64,000 nt of DNA from Hypholoma sublateritium FD-334 SS-4 (GCA_000827495.1 KN817551.1:279513-343512); one strand, 5' to 3'. Positions 22,862 through 34,791 are shown, counted from the stretch's first letter. Notes: generated by a model not told the origin, from the letters alone. Translations and numbers: made by a program.

Positions 22862-24217
22862 TTAGCGTCTGCCTCCGCGTGAGCCACCCCTGCCTCGTGT
22901 ACTGCTCTGTCCACGTCTACCTCCGGATCCTCGGTGTCCTCCACGTCCCTTCGAAGATGAGGAATTCTGTGTTAGGTAAGCTGGTGACTGCTTCCAGTCT
23001 GGGAATTTGGTGTCGACAAAGTTTGGGCCAAAGACTTGTTTCGTGTATGGGCACATCCCCGACGGATGGGTGCGGCCAGAGCAGTGCATGCAAACATATG
23101 CGGTGACGGTAGACAGAGAGCTTGCACGGACATACCATGTCAGACGCTGGAAGCAGTCAAGCCAGCGTTGGTGCGCGCGATGGTCGGCCGTTGGACTTCG
23201 GACATAGACGTTGAAGAGCGTACGGACACTTTGCGAACCGTCATCGTTGCGGATATTGACATCCAGAGGGACAATACGGGTGGTGTTAGCAATGTACTCA
23301 GCACGTTGCTCAGTGGTAGTGTAGTGTTTTGCGATGCGGTCAAAGTTTCGTTCGATCGTGCGATAGGGTCCTCCGCCAGTTTTCATGATGGCATCACAGA
23401 CAAAGGTGCGGATAGCGCCAACGTGAGCAAGGGTACCTTCCAAACAGCTCTCTCCGAGTTGGCATACGAAAGTGGAAGGGACAAAGTCATATGGCATAGT
23501 GACGATGGTACCCAGTTGCGTAGAGAAGAGAGGGAAATGTAGGAGCATGGTCTTCTCCGTATCGGTGATGTTTGTGATTAGTGTCGGGACATATATTGCA
23601 TTTGTCGCAAGCCTGGTGTTATCAGGGCGGGGGGGGAGTACTTCGAGTTCAGCGTTGCCAGTGACCAGCGCCGCAACGGCCTTGATGGTGCGCACAGTGA
23701 TGGTGGGATCTTTCCGAAACCAGTCGCCAGGCAGGTGTGCGAGAACCTTGGGCTCCGGTGCTTGGTCCCAGTAGGTGCGTGTTGCTCGTCCTGCCAGAGC
23801 AAAGTAGTCCTTGGGCTCTATACCGTATATGACTGCGCGAGTTTCGAACTGCGGGGGGACAAAGACACCTCGGTCCTCGAGAAGTTGTTCCAAGCTGTCG
23901 AGGCCAGCGACGTAATCATCGATTGCGCCGGCGTTCGGTCCGGCCGGTTCGGCGAGTGCCGGCTCATTCCGCTGTCGTTTAGCAGGGTTGGGGGTGTCCA
24001 CTCCAGGTGTCGGCGCCGTGACGACGGTCGGTGCTGCAGGCTGTTGTGAATCTGGCGGATCGGGTCTTTTGTTCTTTCCCGAGCTCTTCCCTTTTTGGTC
24101 GGTCGAGGGGCGGTTACCGTTGTTATTGGAGCTGCCAGCAGCGGGGTTCGGGACGCTGTCAACCTCCATCCGGTTCTGTGGCTGGGTTCCAGCGTGTGAG
24201 GGGGGAGCGGTAGACAT
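22862..24217 (-). CDS. LINE ORF1: Gag-like nucleic-acid-binding protein
   Basis: 451-aa frame upstream of ORF2 in the same element. The first 90 residues are rich in Pro, Asn, Ser and Lys. The middle part (residues about 95-370) is globular and has no motif that I recognise. A zinc knuckle CMHCSGRTHPSGMC (C-x2-C-x4-H-x4-C) lies at about residues 376-389. The last 30 residues are an Arg/Gly-rich tail with RGG repeats (GRGGSRGGRR). Knuckle plus RGG tail indicates RNA binding and ribonucleoprotein packaging, the known role of ORF1 products. ORF2 starts 334 nt downstream, so it needs reinitiation or internal entry (inference). The ATG at 24217 is the first in frame. Confidence 0.88.
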   Translation of the reverse strand: MSTAPPSHAGTQPQNRMEVDSVPNPAAGSSNNNGNRPSTDQKGKSSGKNKRPDPPDSQQPAAPTVVTAPTPGVDTPNPAKRQRNEPALAEPAGPNAGAIDDYVAGLDSLEQLLEDRGVFVPPQFETRAVIYGIEPKDYFALAGRATRTYWDQAPEPKVLAHLPGDWFRKDPTITVRTIKAVAALVTGNAELEVLPPRPDNTRLATNAIYVPTLITNITDTEKTMLLHFPLFSTQLGTIVTMPYDFVPSTFVCQLGESCLEGTLAHVGAIRTFVCDAIMKTGGGPYRTIERNFDRIAKHYTTTEQRAEYIANTTRIVPLDVNIRNDDGSQSVRTLFNVYVRSPTADHRAHQRWLDCFQRLTWYVRASSLSTVTAYVCMHCSGRTHPSGMCPYTKQVFGPNFVDTKFPDWKQSPAYLTQNSSSSKGRGGHRGSGGRRGQSSTRGRGGSRGGRR

Positions 24218-24810
24218 AGGGTACTAGGTGGATTGGATTGTGCAAGTGCAGAGAGTGAGGTATGCGTGTTATGTTGGGAGGAACTACTGCGTGCAGTCAA
24301 TGTCTTATATGTTTTCTCATCGACGGTGTCACTACTTAATGCTATATACCCGAAAGGATTCGATTCAGTCCTTCGATGATTTGTTCATGACCTGGACACC
24401 ATTCTCGCAACTTCTCTACCGCAGTACGTGCAAAGGTTCGTTTGTTTTCTTTGTTGTGTTCATTCGTCGTTTGTGCGTCGCTCTAAGGTTCATTCACTCG
24501 GATTGTGTCTAAGGTCACGGGTCTAGCGCCCCTTTGTTGGAGAATCTGAGGCTCGCCACACGACGTTCATCTGTGGCATGGGGGGTGTCTCTCCCGGTGG
24601 TGTAGTAAAACCACACCCCACTCTAGGCAGGTTGTTCTCTGCGCTTCTGATAGGTATTGGAGTGGGGGGGGAGCGGCGGTGCACCTAGGCCGTCGCTAGC
24701 ACATCATTTCCCACTAATAATGTGTGTCTAGCGCGGTTCATCCTACCCTTTTGCGACCTCCCACTGTGTGGGAAAAACCAGGATGATGGTGGTTCATGGT
24801 CAAGGGGCTC

Positions 24811-24826
24811 GAGTATGGCAGTCCTT
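24811..24826. repeat. Target-site duplication, retrotransposon 5' side
   Basis: Exact copy of 17044-17059. It fixes the 5' end of the element at 24810 and shows that the copy is not 5'-truncated. Confidence 0.88.
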
Positions 24827-25127
24827 GAAGGTCTTGCACATGGCCATAGATATGAACAAACGAATAATTATATTAGAGTCCTGGGCCCTCAGTCACGGAG
24901 GCGTGTACCAGGACCCGTCCATTAAGGACGGCATGAATTACGAGCGTAATGATACGCCTGCAGCGCAGAGTCGGACCACTGTTTTTTTCTGTCAGAAAGG
25001 TCTGCTTGACAATTTAAATGATATCACAGTTATTCACTTCAATTTCCTCTACACATTCAACCGCGAGAGGGATATCTACCGCTTCGCAAGATTACTACTA
25101 ATAATACAACATTTATATAGATTCACT
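24827..25127. other. Spacer between retrotransposon and S53 gene
   Basis: No exon or repeat recognised. It holds the 3' flank of the peptidase gene, whose stop codon is at 25128-25130. Confidence 0.5.
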
Positions 25128-27063
25128 TCACAATCCCACAGCCGTGAGGAGCTTGGAGAAGTTGGGTGTACCGAGCCCAGTAACGGGATCCCATCCTGCC
25201 TTGGCTGGGAAGCCGTTCGTGCCGCATCCCGGATTATCACCTGGACGTCACAAGCGATAAGCCAATAATATCTTATCACGGCATGATGATAGACACTTAC
25301 CCGTGGTGATATCGTTGAGTGCGGCTGAGCCGACGGCCGAGTACAGGAACGGATTTAGGAAGCCAAGCGCAGGCTGCCCCGCAGCAATGAGGCGGTCATT
25401 GAGCAGCGAGACTACGCTTGCGAAGATTGGACTCGCACAGCTTGTCCCTGCAACCGCCCCCGTCTCCCCGCCTACCACGATCTGTACGTTCTCAGCCTGC
25501 GCGGATACGTCGGGGAAAGCGCGTCCAGACGTGTTGAATTTACCAGCGTTAGTTTTCCCGAGCGCAGAGAGGTACGCCTCAACTGCTGCCGTCTGGTATG
25601 ATGGCTGAGCGAAAACGTTGGAGAAGCCCCCAGACGAGAAGGTAGCGGCGGTTTCGGTGATGCCGGTGGTCCCGCCGACAGAGGTCATGAATGGACAGCC
25701 AGAAGGGAACGTTGGGAGGAACGATTTGGTGCATCTTGTTGTCTGCGAGCCTGCAACTCCTCCGTCTCCGGAAGCAAAGAGAATAGAGGTACGTTTTGCG
25801 CCAAGCGTCACGTATGCGTTGCACAATTTTCTATTCGAGTGAAAATTAATCACGGATCGTTTTAATTGTCAAGGTGCTTACACAGCAAGCGCGGCCGAGA
25901 TGGTATTTTCGTTCTGTCCATACGATGTCGTTAGAACCTGAGGTGGGGTGTCCATTGCCAGCAAGAAATTGATGATGTCAAGGAAGCCCTCTAAATTACC
26001 GTCCTGGAAGTCGTTCCCAACGGAGATAAACGTGATCGGCACGCCAGAAGCGACGCCAACGGTGTACTGTATGTCAAGGTTCGCCTCGACTCCAGCATCT
26101 GCGGGGGTTTGCGGGTTTTCGCCGTCATCGAGAGTCTGCAGCAGAAAGAATGTAGATGGTGCGAGATCTGGCCGAAATTGTGCGAGAAAGTTGGTCAAGT
26201 CTACTTGGTTAGCGAACTGATCAATAAATCCTGAGACAGCGAGCTGGTTGGAAGCCTGTGTTGCGAGCGTAGCCGGGATACCGTATAGAGCTTGAAGACA
26301 AGATGGTGTGACAGCGGTGTTACAAGAGGCAGGAACTGCGCGGGACTCTAGATTCGTTGATCGCCGAGCTGGCGGAGTCAAGACCTTTGGGCTGGCCACC
26401 ACAGGTAACCCAAAAGGGTTTTCGAAGCTAAGCCATGACCGGCCGTTTGTTAGCTTTACTGCCGTGTGCATACAGATGAACGCACCTGATAGTCGGATGA
26501 ATAAGATCGATGTGTCCCTGTAGCGAGGCCGGGATGGAGTAGGTAAGGGTGCGTGTAAACTGTTTACCGGTCTCGGGATGATTGAAGACTGTGAACTGAG
26601 CCTCCAACAGAGTGTTCGCCTGGCTGACAGGGATAGAGAATTGAATCCAGTCCCCGGTAACGGAGATTGTCTTGGACGTAATTCCATTCGAAGCGAGCCA
26701 TTCTTGGACCAAGGAGGTGGTCTCAGGTGCAGGGGCGGCAAACGACTCGATCTAAATAGGTAATTCGCATCAAAAATAGGAATTAGATATTATTGTGTAC
26801 TGTACCTCCTCGTTTGTCAGGGTCTGACCGTATAAGGCATTTCCTGGGGTGCTGATATCAAGGAGCATGCTCTGAAGACCGGAAATATTGGTCTGCTTGA
26901 GTGCGAGACGTAGGTTGAGGATATCTGTCGCAGGTGCAGGGGCGCCTTTAACAAAACCATCAGGGACGTCGGAGCGCTGCTCGAGGACAAGCATGCTGCG
27001 GAAGGAGGGACTTCCGGCAACAGCTGCCACAAACATAGCGAGAAGTGTGAATCCAGTGCGCAT
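25128..27063 (-). CDS. Secreted S53 serine-carboxyl peptidase (sedolisin, tripeptidyl-peptidase type)
   Basis: Secreted acid protease that would release tripeptides from protein substrates. Exons on the minus strand: 26806-27063, 26486-26751, 25882-26427, 25301-25830, 25128-25240, giving 570 aa; introns are 51-60 nt. A signal peptide (MRTGFTLLAMFVAAVAG) is followed by a pro-kumamolisin propeptide with the typical STPGNALYGQTLTNEE and PETTSLVQEWL segments. The mature domain has the Ser-Glu-Asp triad: Glu and Asp in VEANLD (about 289 and 293) and Ser in AGTSCASP (about 487). The C-terminal Ca-binding region shows NDITTG and WDPVTGLGTPNF. Length and order match family S53. The catalytic serine motif is GTSCAS rather than the common GTSAS/GTSA. 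No damage was seen. Confidence 0.93.
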
Positions 27064-27117
27064 TCTAGTGGGAAGGACCTGTTGTGATTTGCTATACGAC
27101 CGTTGAACGAATGACTG

Positions 27118-27124
27118 TTTTATA
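27118..27124 (-). promoter_or_regulatory. TATA box of the S53 gene
   Basis: TATAAAA on the minus strand, about 55 nt before the ATG, at the same distance as in the SDR genes. Confidence 0.55.
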
Positions 27125-27125
27125 C

Positions 27126-28164
27126 TATCGACACTTAAAGATGTATAAGCTGATATTTTGGTTGAATTAGTGATAGCTACACCTGGCGTAATACAGTCCC
27201 AGAGACGGCAGAATGCGATATACTAAGACACATCTCAGGAAGAGGTCCTTATCCGAATGTCTCTACCGCATGGCCCCTTCAATTTGAATTGGACATCTAA
27301 ATGTTGTACAATAGGATTGGTCTCTCGAGCCGACGAATAAGCATAGTGTGGACCTATTTGAGGAGAAATTCGCCGGAGCGTGGTGCTCTTTTGCAGGGAG
27401 AGTAGTGTGATTACTCACGGAACTAATTATTCCTTGAGAAAATATCTATTTATTACTTCCCGGCGACCGATAAATGTCCCATGGGAATCGGAAGCCGTGC
27501 CTGTTGTTGGTCCACCCACAAATAATAATACAAGGAATTGACATACAACTTGTTGAGTCCAGTCCACAGGTCAGCTAGAAAGTTTGCCGTAGGCTCTGCT
27601 TGATAGCCTGCCGTTGACTCAACACAGGCTATATACATGTAGACTCCTCGATATATCATTATGGAACATATTTGGATCACAATCTTCAACCATTGACGGG
27701 ATGCATAAAAGGACTATTTTCACTATCGGTATCGCTCCGGCTAGTGAAAGACCCCAATAAGGATCATACGATATCGTGGCATCTGAATTCTTTTTCATCC
27801 GTGAATCGAAGTATGTACATGCCAACCATACTTAGTTTTTTATAGCTAAGCAGCGGGTATTTATGTCCTAGCTCCTGAGTATAGAGACGAGTGTTCCCAC
27901 CGAGAGTCGACTTCTATGAACTTACAGAAATTGAGTTTCTTGATAGTTCTCGTCATCATAGAATTTCTCTAAGACATGGATTCTATGCAACAGTTCAAAC
28001 AGACTCGTACATTTCGTCGCCTTAAATAAGAACTGTGAGTCCTTCAACAAGTTCGCCCCAGATGAATAGTATATTTACATCTTCGCACTTCACGCGGCGC
28101 CGGCGCCTCCATTAAGGAAGAATAGATCAACCACAATCGTCGCGTACTCCCCTAACTAGTCAAC
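27126..28164. other. Intergenic region with a doubtful small gene
   Basis: On the minus strand, 27453-27689 is an open frame (RGVYMYIACVESTAG..., 78 codons). It overlaps a second frame, 27619-27825 (MACTYFDSRMKKNSD...). Together they could be two exons of a small gene of about 110-130 aa, but I found no decisive splice junction and no known domain. The rest shows nothing recognisable. Confidence 0.25.
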
Positions 28165-28900
28165 AATCCCGGGCCGCCGCTCTCCTCGGTGCCTTGCCGC
28201 CCTACCTGACACATATGACCTCTCTTACCCTAGTCCTAACCGAAATCGGTGCCAATCACATTCAACTCATTTTGGAAAGATTTCCACTGAAACAAAGCAG
28301 TTCTTTACGTCGTCAGCATCACTGTATTCTGCACGAAGCAATTTTCAGCTTCGTATTATCTGGAAAGTGAATCCAACTATGTCCTTGCGCTGCAGAACGC
28401 TGCGCAACTCGTCGCTATGTTCACCACAATGGTCGCCACACTCTTGATTTTCTATCGTATCTACTCCGTCTCCAACCGGGGTCTTGCGAACGGCGGCCGT
28501 AAGCGATACAGGCATATATTCACGCCCTCATTGTTGAGTCTTCTGCACTGCACGTCGTTGGAATGTTGCTCTTTGTCATCCCTGATTTCGTCCCTATGAC
28601 GGACGCGAACATACTACCCTTAAACCTGGTACTAAACTACGCGGGTTGGATCTTCCCCTTTACTGCGGTATGTCTTTATAAATATTCCATATCGTACCAG
28701 TCATTTTATCAATAAGCTTGAAGGGCATGGTACCAACGCTCATGGTCGCACGGGTCGCGCTCGCGGCTGACAGCAAGATTCGCAACGGGACGACCATTCA
28801 GATATCGGAAATGAAATTTGAATCACACAACACTGATATGTTGTCTTCTCAGTGCGATTCTGAGCGCGGGGTGTCGGGTGACCTTGAGAAGGGAGCTTAA
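28165..28900 (+). pseudogene. Broken seven-transmembrane gene (TM2)
   Basis: Homologue of TM1, TM3 and TM4. The surviving parts are the end of exon 4 (TSLTLVLTEI), an intron 28249-28300, exon 5 (28301-28667) and the last exon (28724-28900). The exons 1-3 equivalents and the IWRCY motif are missing upstream. Exon 5 reads FTTMVATLLIFYRIYSVS, then shifts frame near 28516-28520 inside ATAT. Compared with TM1 and TM4, two extra bases fit best. After the shift the other frame continues ESSALHVVGMLLFVIPDF. The last exon is intact (GMVPTLMVARVALAADS ... ISEMKF) and ends with TAA at 28898-28900. Its acceptor is AAG rather than CAG/TAG. Loss of the 5' half plus a frameshift makes it non-functional. Confidence 0.75.
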
Positions 28901-30990
28901 CTTGATACCCGTGTGTGGGTGGAAGCCCATCTACAACTTGGCATCCATTACATCTTGGGGTAACTGTAGTATATTTACTTGTAATTATAATTGGGATGGA
29001 CATCTCCCGCGTTCTTGAAAATTCAAGCGGAGTATAGAGTCAGAGGCGGTTCGTTCAATGACTTCTACACGTAAGTGACGAAACATAGGATTCATAGTCA
29101 ATGTGTAATTACTTACATTGCGGTAGCCGACTCGTGCACGCCTATCTACTAAATAAGCTTGATTTTATAGTATCTGCGTAACGGCTGACTGGATTTTAGC
29201 GGCGGTTAGCTATCTACCAGATCAGAATATGCAGCCAAATTACCGCATGTCCCACCGGAAAGGAATTTCAGGTACTCGAAGCGTTGGCGTTGACGTTTTG
29301 ATGATGGAATGAGCGTATTCCACTGAGACAGATAAGCTTCAATCAGTGAGCATGGCGGCGTGGATGAACTCGCCAGTTACTTGGTGCGTCCAATTTCCAG
29401 ATCTCGCGACGCCGACAGACGTTAGACTCTTAGAGCCTGAGCTTCAATTATCCTGCACCGTGGCTGACGGCAGGCAGTAGCCGTCGCCGGTCGGTCAGCA
29501 CATAGTTGATTGTGCAGCGCTGAACGATAGCTGTGTGTAGGACTGCAGCCCAGCACACCTATCCTTACGTGGGTCTTCACGCACACGCATCATGCATCAA
29601 GAACGACTTCAACTATTTTATTTCCGTAGGGCCTTCTAGATTAGAGTGAGCTTCGGCCGGACCGCTGACGCTAGAGTAATTATGTACGCCTCTCCGATGG
29701 GCATGACACCGGCACTCAGCGACGAATATACATAAACTTGCGCTCGTATTGGCAGTTCACATGAGGAGAATACCCTTAACTCAGACGGTGTGATGCAGCG
29801 ATCTTTCGTATAGCTTGGGAACGGCTTCCTTTCGTTTTTCATGAGCAGTGCGCCAGAGTTCGCCGCGGCAGAGCGTTGGCAGATTGATGGTTTGGGAGAA
29901 TCCAGGAAGACTGTTCGTATTTCGTTATATTCACCGGTTTTGTCTACCCAACAGATCATCATTTTGCGGTACCATGTTCAGAGGCTTAACATGTCATATT
30001 CGGCTGTAGCGATGCAGCGCCCAACTTATCTTTTTGATAAGCAGCTGTTCCTTGTGTCTGCTGAGCCGGCCCAGGCTTTTCTGAGTTCTGTCGATCTGTC
30101 AAGCATATACCCGTCGCTAACGTCTGTTCAGACAGCGTGTGCCTGGCGGGACCACGCCCCAAGGAACTTTTAACGGCAAACGCGGCTGGAACATCTAGGC
30201 AGACCTGCGACTCCGTGTTCGAATGTTCAAGTGATTATCTTTCAGACAACGCTACCGCTCAATGCGCTGTGTGAGCCGATAGCTGCCTCGTCTCCTATGT
30301 ACGGTCGTTATTTCTAGGTATAAGGTACCGAATTGATCTATGCTAAAAGCATCCCACGGTTCGCACTGTTCGATTCAGAAGAAGCACCGTGGTGACATGC
30401 TTCTCTTTCACCCCATCCCCGTTTCACCAGAGCAGGTCTTCATCGCCCGTACCGTCTAATGCAGGAAGAGGGGTATTCTGGCGGAGGTGATGCGGTTGAA
30501 GGGTGTATCTTGAGCTATCGTTCCCATGGATTTATCACTGGAGAATCGGCATGAAGCTCGCGCCCACCCACGCACACTATAATTAACGAGGGCGGAGTAT
30601 TTATCAGCGATGATTGTCGCACGCGTCAAATCGCTATCAATGACGCATAAATGCCGCGTATATGGGTTTGCTATATGCCGCGTGTGCTCAAGTCGATAGC
30701 GAAGATACCGCGTATTAGGAGGGATATGTAAATCAACACTGAGAGAGATCAGATCATGATTGAGCAGAAAGTTCTGCTTCGGAAGATATTATGTTGCGCT
30801 CAGACAGTGTTGAACATTTTCCAATGTCTGCATGTCGTGGGAGGCGGGACTCGCAGCTCTCATGGTGCATTAATGACACCTCTGATTGACAGTTAAAGAA
30901 CCCATGGTATTTATTCGGAACATGTTGCTGGTATGGTATTTAACACGCGCGGAGGTGCGTTAAAAGGTGAGCACGTCCAGACTTGTTACT
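28901..30990. other. Intergenic region upstream of TM3
   Basis: No gene recognised in 2.1 kb. A minus-strand frame at 29636-29962 (108 codons) and an overlapping plus frame at 29841-30173 (110 codons) are open, but neither has a recognisable domain or convincing splice sites. A cluster of CCGCGTRT-like words lies at 30650-30718, 270-340 bp before the TM3 start. Confidence 0.35.
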
Positions 30991-32306
30991 ATGTCCGCAG
31001 AGGTCCCTACGCCGACCACGGGCGATGAGCTCATCGTGCTCAACTCGATATTCAACTCTGCGGTGGCGACTAGCTTGATGTTGGGTATGTGCTTCCGATC
31101 GGTTCGAGATATGAATATGTGAACAGACTGACATAGATTTTCAGGGACATACGTCGTGGTGTACCTCGGGACAGTGTATATCTACCGTGAGCGGACACGC
31201 GAATACCTTCATTTATGCCGATTTCTTAAATTGGTGTCTCACAGTGACGAAAAAAAGCTCGCGGAATAACATTGTTCTTTTCGCGATTACGGCTATGTTC
31301 ATAATTACCGTTGCGCAGTTTGCTGTGCAGTGGGCAGTAGTAAAACGGGACCTGGTCAACAACGACGCATCGCGGTTTACTGCATTCGTCGCCTCCGCAC
31401 TTGAACCTGCGTGGCAGACTCTGTTTAACGACTTCTGCGGCCTGTTCACTTCATTCCTTGCTGATGGATTGCTTGTACGCTATGTCTCATCTCTGGTTAT
31501 CTGACATTGACTCGTCACCCTTTAGATATGGAGGTGCTATAACATATGGGACGGCCAGCTCCGTGTCGTTGCTGTATCACTGTTTCTCCTTTTCACCGAG
31601 ACTTGTAATAATTTCCATATTGCTCTATCGTGAATCGAATACTGATGCGCTCTCTAGCAATCTATGCATCGGCCATCATCCTCCTCTTGGTCGACAACCT
31701 GAACCCCACGACGCAGGCGGCGGTCAACACGCTGAACGACCTCATCGGCGCGGCGCTCTTCATCACGGCGTCGACGACGAGCCTCAGCGCTTCGCTCATC
31801 GCGTACCGCATCTACTCGCTCTCGCGGAACGACCCCCTCAACCGCGCGAATAAGACGTTCGGAAAGCTCGTGGACGTGCTTATCCAGTCCGCCGCGGCGT
31901 ACGCGCTCATATCGGTGTGGTACGCCATCGAGACGGTCATACCGGAGACGGCGACGAATGTGTGGATCCTCATTGCGACGGACGACTATCTGTTCTATAT
32001 TTTCCCCATCGTTGCTGTGCGTGTTGTTATTTTTTTCCTGCACGCTGTGGTTCTGTGTGCTGATTCTGTTCTTAGGGCGTGGCGTCGACGTCGATGGTCG
32101 CCCGTGTTGCGCTTATAGCGTCGAGCGATGCCGCGCGCTCTGGTATCGTGCCGGTCTCGGGCCTTGAGTTCCGCGCAGAGGAGTCCGCCGCCACGTCTGA
32201 GATACTGTCCGGCGTCAACCGGGTGTATATGATAGGCGGCGGGGATGTCGAGTCAGAGCACAAGGAGGGGGAGCGTTTGGATAAGGAGAAGGGCAGGGCA
32301 ACCTAG
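30991..32306 (+). CDS. Seven-transmembrane protein of unknown function, TM3 (6 exons)
   Basis: Intact divergent member of the same family. Exons: 30991-31084, 31145-31186, 31245-31474, 31526-31604, 31658-32016, 32076-32306, giving 344 aa. Intron positions match TM1 and TM4, and exons 2 (42 nt) and 4 (79 nt) have exactly the same length. The N-terminus is MSAEVPTPTTGDELIVLN. The family motifs are ADGLL/IWRCYNIW, ASTTSLSASLIAYRIYSLS, and FPIVA/GVASTSMVARVAL. The cytosolic tail is longer than in the paralogues (about 75 aa), contains VSGLEF at the place of their ISEIHF/ISGMRF, and ends in charged residues. Exon 5 is much more GC-rich than the TM1 and TM4 copies, which indicates an older split or different base-composition pressure. 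Function unknown. Confidence 0.85.
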
Positions 32307-34791
32307 GATGGGCGGAATGCTTGTTTGACGTGATATTATGTATGACTTAGAAATGGCCCGTTCGGCTGGCTTATTTAATGTGTAAAAAATTGTAATTTAT
32401 GCAGTACGCGGTAACTTATATTTGATCTATGTTTGGAGTGTAAGCGAAGGGCGCTGCGTACAGATTAAGAGTAGACACACGACTTTACACGGTTCGACAT
32501 GCACGGAAGGCCGATTTGAGACTCTGCGCCCATGAGTTACATCCAAAAAAATATCAGGGTCGCTTTTTCCATCGCTCCTTCGAACCTGAATACAATGAAT
32601 TTTGATATCATCTGTCATTTGAAGTATCAAGAGATCGTCAGGGCAGAACACAATATATATTTTCCATGTAAGTAATGCCCTCGCGTAGCGTTGACATACA
32701 AGCCTGATACCCGAACGTCGACGTCAGCCTGCGTCGACTCTGCGTCCATCGTGGACTCAGCAGCAGCTGATGGACGATGTCTGGGGCATTTGATTGATGT
32801 ACGAGTTTGCAAAACGGCAGGCGCGATCTTCTTTTCTGAGTGTGTGTTGACGTTCAACGTTGAGTACTTGACACACGGCTGGTCTTGGTGATACCTGACC
32901 ACAGCGGTGAACTATGCCGCCTGATAGTAGGTAGCACGATAAATATACTTGCAACGTCGACTTTTCTTCGATTCGTTGACGCGTTATGAAATCGGAACCG
33001 ATATACATTTACGTTCATTGCGAATCGCACGAAGTAGGGGGGGATATACGCATTCTGTTGAAGATCGCTGAAGGATATCTTAGCGTATCTTTTCCCCTCG
33101 CCCTTCGAACCTGAATACAAGACGTCTGGGGAGACGACTGCCGCGCGCGCGTGGCGTTTGCTGTCATGCAGACGTGATCCGCCTCGGAACTTCAAGTATT
33201 TGATTGCGCGATGAGTAGTCGTTGACGTATGGCTGATCGCGTCGCGGATACTGCGTATGTGGCTCCGTGATATCTTATTTAAATAATTAGAGATGGGCGG
33301 AGCGTCTTGGAGAGGACAGACGCCCAAAATCCGTACGGGTATACCCAGTCTGCAGTTATCCTTGTTCAGCTGTCTTCCGCGCGGCACCGCGTCTATGATA
33401 AGTAGGAGAGAACTTGCGCTTCCATCGCGCAGTGCAGTGGACGCAGGGATTGTCAGCGCGTGTCTGCGTTGGCGTAGGTTAGGCTTATGGGGGAATTTAT
33501 AGCGCGAAGACACGAGGAGGTGGTGTGCGTCTGACGGATGTTTATCTTGGAGCTCTCGATGGAATACAGAAGCGCGCGTACGGAAAGGCGCGTGTTGTTC
33601 TGAGGTTAGGGTTAGAGCCGGCCCGCCGGCACGCGGCGGCCGCGTTGGGAGGACGCGGTGGTATGTCGGCGTATGCTGTATTTGTGGTGAGTGCAATTAT
33701 GTCTAAGACTTAAGTACTTACACAGGCGACAATAGCGCGGATGTGAGGTACATGGGACGGTCCCGCGAGCGCGCTGCACACGATGCTGGGGTGGTGGGTG
33801 ATGGTGGCGATCATGACGGGTGGCACGGGGATATATATAGGTAGTAGAGCATTTACTCGTTCACAACTGTGAGGCGCAGACAGCAGATATGACGCAGGCT
33901 ATTTGTGTGCGGGTAAGCGAGAGATGTCGCGCAGTTATCTTTGAAGAGATATTCGCGTTCGTTCGCGACCGAACCTTACTGAAAGTCTTTGTATTTTATC
34001 TGTTATTGTTGCGATAAGATATCGAATGGATGTAAGTGGACTTAGACGCTCTTATGTGCGATTGAGGGGCTTAATTAATTAAAACTGGCCGCAGGCAGGC
34101 GCGAAGCAGCTGAGGCGGCCATTTATAACTGCAGCGCTGGCAGAGCCGCTGGCACGCAGATTGGGGGGCTTAGGGGCTATAGACCGAGATGAACTTCTTC
34201 GAGATAATAGCTGGGCGTTTTCATGATATTTAGGAGAGAAAAATGAGAGTCGAAATATCGTTGTACGAAGAGTGCAGAATGCGCCCGAGGACTTGTTGAA
34301 CGCGAGGGGTGGGAATTACGCAGGCGTGCTGATGCACGGGGCCGGGAGCCAAACACAGGCCAAACAGAAGCCATCGTCGTGGGCTGAAGCTCCACCGCCG
34401 TCTCACCACTCCCGCCGTCCTCCCTACCCCCGCCCGAGCCCGCCGCCGCCGCCACATACGATCTGCCGCCATCGCACTCGCCCGCGCACGCTGAGGCTGC
34501 TCTCTGAAGACTGGCCGGACTGCGACAGCACACGACGGGCGACGAAGCTGCGATAGACACGCACGGCGCGAGCCAGGTGGGTGCTTTTCGTCTGGATCTG
34601 AGTGTGTGTGGTGCGGCGGTGCTGGGCGATTCGGAGAGTGGATGGAGGCGGAAATAGGCCTGGATGGCGTGGATACTCGTGCTGATGCGTTTCCCGCAGA
34701 ACCGGTGCTGTGCGCCTGATACACCCGCGTGAGTGGCCTGCTCGTACCTCAGTCCGCTGATCCTGAGCGCATATAGTTACATTTCCATCCG
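32307..34791. other. Intergenic region between TM3 and ATG4
   Basis: No gene recognised. The 280-codon minus-strand frame at 32854-33696 starts at a non-ATG codon and has low-complexity, basic composition, so I take it as chance. The 17-bp word TTCGAACCTGAATACAA occurs twice (about 32579 and 33103). It is not part of a tRNA: no acceptor or anticodon arms can be folded around it. The last 250 bp should hold the ATG4 promoter and 5' UTR. Confidence 0.4.

Larger units (their letters stand above)
17058..24810 (-). mobile_element. Full-length non-LTR (LINE, Tad-like) retrotransposon
   Basis: A 7.75-kb element on the minus strand: 5' UTR (24218-24810), ORF1, a 334-nt spacer, ORF2, a 3' UTR of about 190 nt and a poly(A) tail (T run 17058-17083). 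It is bounded by GAGTATGGCAGTCCTT at 17044-17059 and 24811-24826, a 14-16 bp target-site duplication; the last two T overlap the tail. ORF1 with a zinc knuckle, and ORF2 with the order AP-endonuclease, reverse transcriptase, RNase H and a Cys/His tail, fit the Tad1-type clade known from fungi. Both ORFs are uninterrupted and the duplication is exact, so the insertion is recent and the copy may be active (inference). It lies between TM1 and the S53 peptidase and breaks no gene that I can see. Confidence 0.92.

Noticed and set aside
32579..33119. TTCGAACC words that could be tRNA T-loops
   Set aside because: No acceptor stem, D-arm or anticodon arm can be formed around either copy. Both belong to a longer direct word, TTCGAACCTGAATACAA.
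32854..33696. 280-codon minus-strand open frame
   Set aside because: It starts at a non-ATG codon, is rich in Arg, His, Ser and Pro without any motif, and lies in a spacer with the base composition of its surroundings.
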